The notes beneath the pieces are model-generated. The model was not told the DNA's origin. It made no database searches and saw nothing but the letters and a program-made list of their open reading frames with translations. This document shows positions 35,837 through 39,227 of a stretch of 39,227 nucleotides of DNA, piece after piece. Within the stretch, counting starts at the first letter, position 1. Every line of letters begins with the position of its first letter. The translations under genes were made by a program, and so were the position numbers. This stretch comes from a virus, in IMG/VR virus record IMGVR_UViG_3300020395_000034, positions 1-39,227 of that record, one strand, 5' to 3'.

Positions 35837-35878
35837 AATATAACATGAAATTTCAACGAATGGGAAAATCATGTGACA
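35837..35878 (-). promoter_or_regulatory. Box promoter G (TGTCACA-29-TATATT)
   Basis: Minus strand: TGTCACA (35,872-35,878), five bases, TTCCCATTCG, -10 TATATT (35,837-35,842), spacing 29. The box overlaps the final codons and stop of the 82-residue gene (GTC ACA TGA). No CGATCG upstream. Confidence 0.75.
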
Positions 35879-36117
35879 GTTTCTAGAGTGTCAATCTTCT
35901 GTTGCTTAAGTGTTATTAACCGTGAGATAATATCAAAGAGAATATTATAATTAACTCCTTGCCAATCATCCCACTCTGATACATAACCAGCACAGTCAAA
36001 ATCAACTCCCCCTTCTATTAACGAAGGAGCATATTTCAAATCATTTGTTACATCTTCCAACCAAAATCCCATACCAAAGTATTCACTTGAAACTACAATC
36101 GGGTTGTTAGATGTCAT
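35869..36117 (-). CDS. Conserved small cyanophage-type protein (82 aa)
   Basis: MTSNNPIVVSSEYFGMGFWL, then EDVTNDLKYAPSLIEGGVDF and GYVSEWDDWQGVNYNILFDI. The middle (D-TNDLKYAP then GYVSEW-DW) recalls small cyanophage proteins; function unknown. C-terminal predicted coiled helix (SRLITLKQQKIDTLE). Its last codons are the TGTCACA box of promoter G, so the two are constrained together. Preceded by box promoter F and a leader hairpin. Confidence 0.72.
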   Translation of the reverse strand: MTSNNPIVVSSEYFGMGFWLEDVTNDLKYAPSLIEGGVDFDCAGYVSEWDDWQGVNYNILFDIISRLITLKQQKIDTLETVT

Positions 36118-36143
36118 AAACTGTTTTTGGTAATTGTTTACAA

Positions 36144-36165
36144 ATACTCGACTGATTTCGAGTAT
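36144..36165 (-). promoter_or_regulatory. Leader hairpin at the predicted 5' end of the 82-aa mRNA
   Basis: ATACTCGA, six-base loop, TCGAGTAT (8 bp perfect inverted repeat), starting near the predicted transcription start from box promoter F; either an mRNA-protecting hairpin or an operator. Confidence 0.6.
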
Positions 36166-36171
36166 ATGTAT

Positions 36172-36213
36172 ATACTACCATGGAATATTAACGAATAGGA
36201 ATATTATGTGCCA
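36172..36213 (-). promoter_or_regulatory. Box promoter F (TGGCACA-29-TAGTAT)
   Basis: Minus strand: TGGCACA (36,207-36,213), five bases, TTCCTATTCG, -10-like TAGTAT (36,172-36,177) at spacing 29; TATATA is 3 bp further on. The weakest -10 of the seven copies, but the upstream boxes are well kept. Confidence 0.65.
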
Positions 36214-36233
36214 CTTATATTACCGTCATAAGT

Positions 36234-36331
36234 TTTTGCAGTCGGTGCAAAATATCATGTTATTTTATAATTAACGCAACAAATCATCCCCCTATCTTGC
36301 ACTTACTGCTGCAGATTGGAAGATGATTTGT
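36234..36331. ncRNA. Non-coding patch with two strong inverted repeats
   Basis: First hairpin TTTTGCA-gtcgg-TGCAAAA (36,234-36,252). Second element: ACAAATCATC (36,279-36,288) and GATGATTTGT (36,322-36,331) form a perfect 10-bp outer stem; inside, ATCTtGCA and TGCAGAT form a second 7-bp stem with one bulged T around an eight-base loop. The 36,214-36,385 interval has no gene. Could be a small structured RNA or a protein-binding site; the strand is not known. Confidence 0.45.
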
Positions 36332-36385
36332 ATAACTTTATACTTGATAATCTGGTTCTTTTATGATATAATAGAACTATGCTTT

Positions 36386-36547
36386 TCATGCATAATGTAT
36401 GTACGCCAGCTGAGAATAGTCGCATGTGTCTCGTGCGTACTCCTCATCTAGATCATATGAATCTTGTATGTTATATGTTGCATGATTCTCGTGCAAGTAC
36501 TCATGTGCAGAATACTCGTAGTCAAAAACTGATGGATAATCGTTCAT
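36386..36547 (-). CDS. Small acidic, Tyr-rich protein (53 aa)
   Basis: The frame extends to 36607, but the upstream part overlaps a perfect promoter; the ATG at 36547 (MNDYPSVFDYEYSAHEYLHE) lies about 25 nt after the predicted transcription start. Rest: NHATYNIQDSYDLDEEYARD, then TCDYSQLAYIHYA. Very acidic, with 10 Tyr and several His; no homologue recognised. Such composition is common among phage host-takeover proteins, but this is a guess. Isolated gene with the strongest promoter seen here. Confidence 0.65.
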   Translation of the reverse strand: MNDYPSVFDYEYSAHEYLHENHATYNIQDSYDLDEEYARDTCDYSQLAYIHYA

Positions 36548-36578
36548 GAATCTAGTAGGAGAATGTATGTATATAATG

Positions 36579-36607
36579 ATTATAACAAAATCTCGACTAG
36601 ATGTCAA
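36579..36607 (-). promoter_or_regulatory. Consensus sigma70 promoter TTGACA-17-TATAAT
   Basis: On the minus strand both hexamers are perfect and the spacer is 17 bp. Four 12-mer repeats lie 34-95 bp upstream of the -35, and a related AAATCTCG-ACTAG sequence is in the spacer. Expected to be a very strong early promoter for the 53-residue gene. Confidence 0.88.
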
Positions 36608-36616
36608 GCGTTTGTT

Positions 36617-36637
36617 ATGTATAATGTATAATGTATT
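36617..36637. repeat. Tandem heptamer ATGTATA x3
   Basis: ATGTATA, ATGTATA, ATGTATT back to back, between the promoter and the 12-mer repeats. Confidence 0.85.
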
Positions 36638-36640
36638 AAA

Positions 36641-36702
36641 GAAATCTCGTAGCGAAATCTCGTAGTGTATATGGCACGAAATCTCGTAGTAAAATCTCGT
36701 AG
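36641..36702. repeat. Four copies of RAAATCTCGTAG (iteron-like)
   Basis: Copies start at 36,641, 36,654, 36,678 and 36,691 (steps 13, 24, 13), i.e. nearly two copies of a 37-bp unit each holding two 12-mers. Three copies are GAAATCTCGTAG and one is AAAATCTCGTAG. No gene covers them. A cluster of protein-binding sites upstream of the perfect promoter is the simplest reading. Confidence 0.9.
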
Positions 36703-36732
36703 CAAACTATCAGTCAGTAGTATGTATGAACT

Positions 36733-36740
36733 TATTTATA
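36733..36740 (-). promoter_or_regulatory. Late promoter octamer TATAAATA
   Basis: Perfect TATAAATA on the minus strand, upstream of the repeats; could give the 53-residue gene a late transcript as well. No gene starts within 150 bp. Confidence 0.45.
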
Positions 36741-36882
36741 AAAAAAATGTTACGAAATGCGAATTTCTGCGATCCTGATACTTGACAAACTGCGATCCTC
36801 ATGCTACGGTCGCTTAGTCCACAAGATCTGAGACCATTAAAAATAACAAATAATTCTATTAATTCACCCTATAAAGATACTC

Positions 36883-36937
36883 AAGGATACTATCCTTATA
36901 AACAACAGTTTTATATTTATAAAGGTATTTAAAACCT
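36883..36937. repeat. Two short AAGG...CCTT inverted repeats in an AT-rich tract
   Basis: AAGGATA-c-TATCCTT (36,883-36,897) and AAGGT-attaaa-type loop-ACCTT (36,921-36,937) in a gene-free, very AT-rich stretch downstream of the 126-residue gene. A weak terminator or operators. A TATAAATA on the minus strand (36,914-36,921) lies between them. Confidence 0.4.
36914..36921 (-). promoter_or_regulatory. Late promoter octamer TATAAATA
   Basis: Perfect TATAAATA on the minus strand within the AT-rich gene-free tract; by chance such octamers are not rare in DNA this AT-rich, and no gene follows closely. Confidence 0.35.
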
Positions 36938-36981
36938 TATTTTAATATAAAACGGTATCAATTTATACAGTTTAAGTTATA

Positions 36982-37362
36982 TCAGGGATCTATGTATCTT
37001 CCCTCCTGACTCTTATAAGCATCAGCAATACTGTCTACCTTTTTCTCTTCTTTATACACATCTACATCATCATATACACTCTTTCTTTTTGTTACAAATT
37101 GTAAATCTTTCCAGTCTGAATCATTACACAATAACAAAATATGATGTTTCTTATGTATCATTGGTTTACCACTTGTATAAACACAATGATGTTTATCCTT
37201 TACTCCTATCTCAATGGTTATGTAACGTGATAATACTTTCCATCCTTCCTTTATTCTCTTTTCATTATCTATTGGTTCCCCCTTAAAATAAACCCATCCT
37301 TCATGCCTACCGTATTCACCTTGATCCCATATTACATAATCATTTACTTCTGGTTCATACAT
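36982..37362 (-). CDS. Conserved cyanophage protein with EGWVYFK motif (126 aa)
   Basis: MYEPEVNDYVIWDQGEYGRH, then EGWVYFKGEPIDNEKR and YITIEIGVKDKHHCVYTSG, then HKKHHILLLCNDSDWKDLQF. The order NDYV-W, EGWVYFK, YITIE-GVK, HKK-H-LLLC matches a conserved cyanophage protein family I remember, with no known function; the beta-rich N-terminal half looks like a small barrel. The C-terminal 30 residues are charged and probably flexible. The ATG overlaps the end of the 54-residue gene by 8 nt. Last gene of the 39.2-37.0 kb array. Confidence 0.8.
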   Translation of the reverse strand: MYEPEVNDYVIWDQGEYGRHEGWVYFKGEPIDNEKRIKEGWKVLSRYITIEIGVKDKHHCVYTSGKPMIHKKHHILLLCNDSDWKDLQFVTKRKSVYDDVDVYKEEKKVDSIADAYKSQEGRYIDP

Positions 37363-37519
37363 CTCTTGTTATCCTGAGTCTACTTGGATTCATACCTTCA
37401 GCAAGTATTCCCTCATATATCTCTTGGGTTTTTTGTTTACTCATCTTAGTATATTTTTCATCATATACTATCCATCCAGTAGTAACAAACTCTTCTATTG
37501 TATAAAGTGGTTCAGTCAT
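37355..37519 (-). CDS. Conserved small cyanophage protein, YTIEEF-TTGW type (54 aa)
   Basis: ATG at 37519, TGA at 37355. MTEPLYTIEEFVTTGWIVYD, then EGILAEGMNPSRLRITRD. The pattern YT-EEF-TTGW ... L-xEG-NP-RLR is a small protein I know from many cyanophages; function unknown. AGGTGA upstream (inside the end of the preceding 29-residue gene) is an excellent ribosome binding site. Confidence 0.8.
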   Translation of the reverse strand: MTEPLYTIEEFVTTGWIVYDEKYTKMSKQKTQEIYEGILAEGMNPSRLRITRDV

Positions 37520-37522
37520 AAT

Positions 37523-37612
37523 TCACCTATTGGGATCATACTTATATATTGTAATTATTAAACCGATAAATGCTATCAATGATAAGGATAAAATAAGAAT
37601 AAGAAAATTCAT
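37523..37612 (-). CDS. Micro membrane peptide (29 aa)
   Basis: ATG at 37612, TGA at 37523. MNFLILILSLSLIAFIGLII then TIYKYDPNR: one transmembrane helix (about 2-22) followed by a positive tail. The start overlaps the previous stop as TAATG and the stop overlaps the next ribosome binding site (AGGTGA), which supports that it is translated. May act at the inner or thylakoid membrane; role unknown. Confidence 0.62.
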   Translation of the reverse strand: MNFLILILSLSLIAFIGLIITIYKYDPNR

Positions 37613-37854
37613 TAATTACCCTCCCAGTACATAGCATTAAACTCTGCTATTGATAGATACTCATCATCATGTAACCTATCAACATCTTCAGGATCACATT
37701 CAAATATAAACTCATCACAGAAATATTCAGCACCTATATCACCTAACCTCTCACATACTCTTAACATCTCACCAATTTGTTCATTGGTCATGTCTAATAT
37801 ATCAATACAAAAAGCAATGTCCTTTTGTACCTTTTCAATTTGTTGGGTGGTCAT
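37612..37854 (-). CDS. Small acidic hypothetical protein (80 aa)
   Basis: MTTQQIEKVQKDIAFCIDIL, then EMLRVCERLGDIGAEYFCDE and CDPEDVDRLHDDEYLSIAEF. Helical and acidic, four Cys. Not recognised. ATGA overlap with the upstream membrane protein gene and TAATG overlap with the downstream micro peptide, so it sits between two predicted membrane peptides in a coupled array. Confidence 0.68.
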   Translation of the reverse strand: MTTQQIEKVQKDIAFCIDILDMTNEQIGEMLRVCERLGDIGAEYFCDEFIFECDPEDVDRLHDDEYLSIAEFNAMYWEGN

Positions 37855-37997
37855 GATTGAACCTCTTGGAATAGTTTTTCAATAGTAGTGTTACGTTCTT
37901 CTATCTTATCCAACATTTTACTGTCCCTTATTGCCAGTAACAGATTAATACCAAACATAAGTACAACACCTGATATTATAATTGGAACCCATCTCAT
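37851..37997 (-). CDS. Small single-pass membrane protein (48 aa)
   Basis: ATG at 37997, TGA at 37851. MRWVPIIISGVVLMFGINLL is a transmembrane helix (about 4-23), followed by a charged helix AIRDSKMLDKIEERNTTIEK that could form a coiled coil. Size and layout resemble phage Rz1/spanin-adjacent or membrane-associated inhibitors, but no specific match. ATGA overlaps on both ends. Confidence 0.62.
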   Translation of the reverse strand: MRWVPIIISGVVLMFGINLLLAIRDSKMLDKIEERNTTIEKLFQEVQS

Positions 37998-38230
37998 TGT
38001 TGTTGCTCCTCCTCTTCTATATGTTGAGGTTTTATATCTTCTGGTTTGATATAACCTAAATGAAGTGCGGTGGCATCTATAATATGTTTGAATTGATCTA
38101 TGAACATTTCATTAATCTCTTCCTCTACCAAATCACATACTCTCTTAACTTGGTCACGACTAAAATTTGGATGCTTTTCAATTACCCACTTAGGTAGATT
38201 GAGTTCAATAACATTCTCTTGATTTTCCAT
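37994..38230 (-). CDS. Small hypothetical protein (78 aa)
   Basis: MENQENVIELNLPKWVIEKH, then PNFSRDQVKRVCDLVEEEIN and FIDQFKHIIDATALHLGYIK, ending in EEEEQQQ. Helical; not recognised. Start coupled to the 104-residue gene by TAATG, stop coupled to the membrane protein gene by ATGA. Confidence 0.68.
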   Translation of the reverse strand: MENQENVIELNLPKWVIEKHPNFSRDQVKRVCDLVEEEINEMFIDQFKHIIDATALHLGYIKPEDIKPQHIEEEEQQQ

Positions 38231-38544
38231 TAATACTTACCTCCAGTGTTATTAATATCCATGACTGTTTCGTTAGTTACGTTATCAACCAGTTCATTAT
38301 ACAATCCTTCATCATAATTGTCAATCTCTTCTTTTAATTCAACACTACTACAATCTTCATAATAATCATTTAATTGATCTGTTACTAATGCGACCAGAGT
38401 TTTCATATCCATACCATCCACAACTATTTCAACAAACTGTTGGTAAACTTCTCTTTCTTGATCTCTGGTTAGATTTGCTTTTTTGATGATTGTTTTTGCG
38501 TCCATTTCAGAATTGGTTGCGTTAGGGTTTGCTTTAATGTTCAT
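38230..38544 (-). CDS. Conserved small cyanophage protein (104 aa)
   Basis: The open frame reaches 38658 but would overlap the 55-residue gene; the ATG at 38544 (MNIKANPNATNSEMDAKTII) lies 1 nt after that gene's stop and is the better start. VYQQFVEIVVDGMDMKTLVA then QLNDYYEDCSSVELKEEIDN and YDEGLYNELVDNV: the second half (D-Y...EL-E-ID-YDE-L-(D/N)EL) is a pattern I know from small cyanophage proteins. Function unknown. Confidence 0.72.
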   Translation of the reverse strand: MNIKANPNATNSEMDAKTIIKKANLTRDQEREVYQQFVEIVVDGMDMKTLVALVTDQLNDYYEDCSSVELKEEIDNYDEGLYNELVDNVTNETVMDINNTGGKY

Positions 38545-38545
38545 T

Positions 38546-38713
38546 TTAATTGTACTCCCAAAATGCTGGTTCACATACTTTCTCACATAATGTATCATAC
38601 TCATTTTGTGATTCTTCATTGATCCATCCATTGTCATTGAAGAACATAACCATTTCAACTAATACACTCTCTTCTGCTTCAGAGATTGTAAGTGTTCTTT
38701 TTGTTTCATTCAT
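38546..38713 (-). CDS. Small protein, paralogue of the 48-residue gene at 35.4 kb (55 aa)
   Basis: ATG at 38713, TAA at 38546. MNETKRTLTISEAEESVLVE, MVMFFNDNGWINEESQNEYD, TLCEKVCEPAFWEYN. Shares RTL-I-E-EE-LVE-FND and YD-L-(E/D)KV with the protein at 35,328-35,474. Two copies in separate transcription units suggest the family is useful to the phage. Start overlaps the upstream stop (ATGA). Confidence 0.75.
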   Translation of the reverse strand: MNETKRTLTISEAEESVLVEMVMFFNDNGWINEESQNEYDTLCEKVCEPAFWEYN

Positions 38714-38871
38714 TGTGATTTAGATCTCCTAATTTGTTTTTTTACTTTGTTAAATTGTTTGGATTCTTCAGGTGTTAATCCACAAAAATAATTAAGAAGA
38801 TTGCCTTCGTAAGCATCACTTAACTTGTCTATATCAGATTCATTTCTGATAGTAAATTTGTCTATGTTCAT
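38710..38871 (-). CDS. Small hypothetical protein (53 aa)
   Basis: ATG at 38871, TGA at 38710. MNIDKFTIRNESDIDKLSDA, then NYFCGLTPEESKQFNKVKKQ with a basic end IRRSKSQ. Not recognised. TAATG overlap upstream and ATGA downstream; AGGAG appears within its 3' end at a position to serve the next gene. Confidence 0.65.
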   Translation of the reverse strand: MNIDKFTIRNESDIDKLSDAYEGNLLNYFCGLTPEESKQFNKVKKQIRRSKSQ

Positions 38872-39008
38872 TAATCAATCTCCATAGAAAAATCAACTGT
38901 AAATTGATGGGTGTTATCAATGTAATCAATGATTTTAATTGGACATTGATTTAACCACTCTTGGAACTTTTCATACTGTTCCTTTTGACTCTCTTCTGAA
39001 ACGTACAT
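38871..39008 (-). CDS. Small hypothetical protein (45 aa)
   Basis: ATG at 39008, TAA at 38871. MYVSEESQKEQYEKFQEWLN then QCPIKIIDYIDNTHQFTVDF. N-terminal helix, C-terminal hairpin. Not recognised. Begins 2 nt after the stop of the edge gene, next to AGGAG, a clear ribosome binding site. Confidence 0.65.
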   Translation of the reverse strand: MYVSEESQKEQYEKFQEWLNQCPIKIIDYIDNTHQFTVDFSMEID

Positions 39009-39010
39009 GA

Positions 39011-39227
39011 TTAAACTCCTGATAGTGTGAACTTTGGATTCTCAAGGATTATATCTCTTACCCTCTCTCTATCCACACTATCACCATCACCCCACTCATA
39101 ATGAACATATTCCAAATCACCCTTTTCAATTCTCTCAATGTAAATGTTAGTGGCATCTACAATGTCCTTTTTGGTTAATCCTGTAATAGGATAAAGTGGA
39201 TCATCATTGCCATAGAATGACCATACA
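39011..39227 (-). CDS. C-terminal part of an unidentified gene (cut by window edge)
   Basis: Open frame from the window edge to TAA at 39,011; 71 residues visible. It contains WSFYGNDDPLYPITGLTKKD, IVDATNIYIERIEKGDLEYV and HYEWGDGDSVDRERVRDII. Acidic, alpha/beta-looking; not recognised. The continuous frame, fitting codon use and tight spacing to the next gene make it a real gene whose start lies outside. Confidence 0.7.
   Translation of the reverse strand, partial: VWSFYGNDDPLYPITGLTKKDIVDATNIYIERIEKGDLEYVHYEWGDGDSVDRERVRDIILENPKFTLSGV

Noticed and set aside
36641-36702. Possible CRISPR array
   Set aside because: Repeats are 12 bp with spacers of 1 and 12 bp, far too short for CRISPR, and no cas genes are present.
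36785-36815. Plus-strand promoter TTGACA-17-TACGGT
   Set aside because: The -10 matches only 3 of 6 and no plus-strand gene follows.
36608-36981. Short frames such as a 30-residue minus-strand frame near 36.8 kb
   Set aside because: No ribosome binding site, odd composition and no overlap pattern like that of the true neighbouring micro-genes.
1-39227. tRNA genes, integrase, attachment site, photosynthesis genes
   Set aside because: Looked for T-loop-like sequences and recognisable proteins on both strands; none found in this window, which says nothing about the rest of the genome.

Overview
The window looks like part of a T4-like cyanomyovirus (tailed phage of cyanobacteria). Three things support this. 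(1) The minus strand carries an almost unbroken T4-order virion block, read from high to low coordinates: gp25, gp6, a 4,388-residue protein in the gp7 position, gp8, a 2,502-residue protein with a DUF4815-type N-terminus, three small virion-type genes, gp13, gp14, gp15, gp16 and the first 139 codons of gp17. (2) Many small neighbours resemble proteins I know from cyanophages: a 2OG-Fe(II) oxygenase, a GT-A glycosyltransferase, an AbrB-like 56-mer and several conserved micro-ORFs. (3) Late-promoter octamers of the TATAAATA type sit in front of structural genes. The structural block is very AT-rich. Exact or near copies of the cyanobacterial HIP1 octamer GCGATCGC occur only around 33.4-35.1 kb. 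HIP1 is characteristic of many freshwater and filamentous cyanobacteria and is not a feature of the marine picocyanobacteria, so a non-marine or brackish host is possible; this is an inference.

Layout: 1-30 kb is the virion block (neck, terminase, baseplate). 30-32.3 kb holds small conserved genes, the oxygenase and the glycosyltransferase. 32.4-36.2 kb is a block of short genes on both strands, each transcription unit with its own promoter and mostly its own terminator. 36.1-37.0 kb is largely non-coding, with hairpins, repeats and promoters around one 53-residue gene. 37.0-39.2 kb is a tightly overlapping array of ten complete small genes (29-126 residues) plus one cut by the window edge.

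The main discovery is in 33.35-36.22 kb. Seven promoters there, three on the plus strand and four on the minus, share a composite architecture: TGKCACA, five bases, YTCCCA or close, then a TATATT-like -10. The distance from TGKCACA to the -10 is exactly 29 bp in six copies and 30 bp in one. Five copies also have a CGATCG palindrome 17-18 or 30 bp upstream, and one CGATCG is shared by a divergent pair. One of these transcripts would begin with what looks like a kissing-loop or pseudoknot RNA at 34,032-34,068. Several genes have their stop codon inside the terminator hairpin. Four copies of a 12-mer in a 13/24/13 bp pattern sit just upstream of a perfect TTGACA-17-TATAAT promoter at 36.6 kb.

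Working model (inference): late promoters drive the virion block. The 33-36 kb cassette is an early or host-takeover region in which many tiny genes are placed under one shared, unidentified regulator or RNA polymerase specificity. No tRNA, rRNA, CRISPR array, transposase or integrase was recognised.
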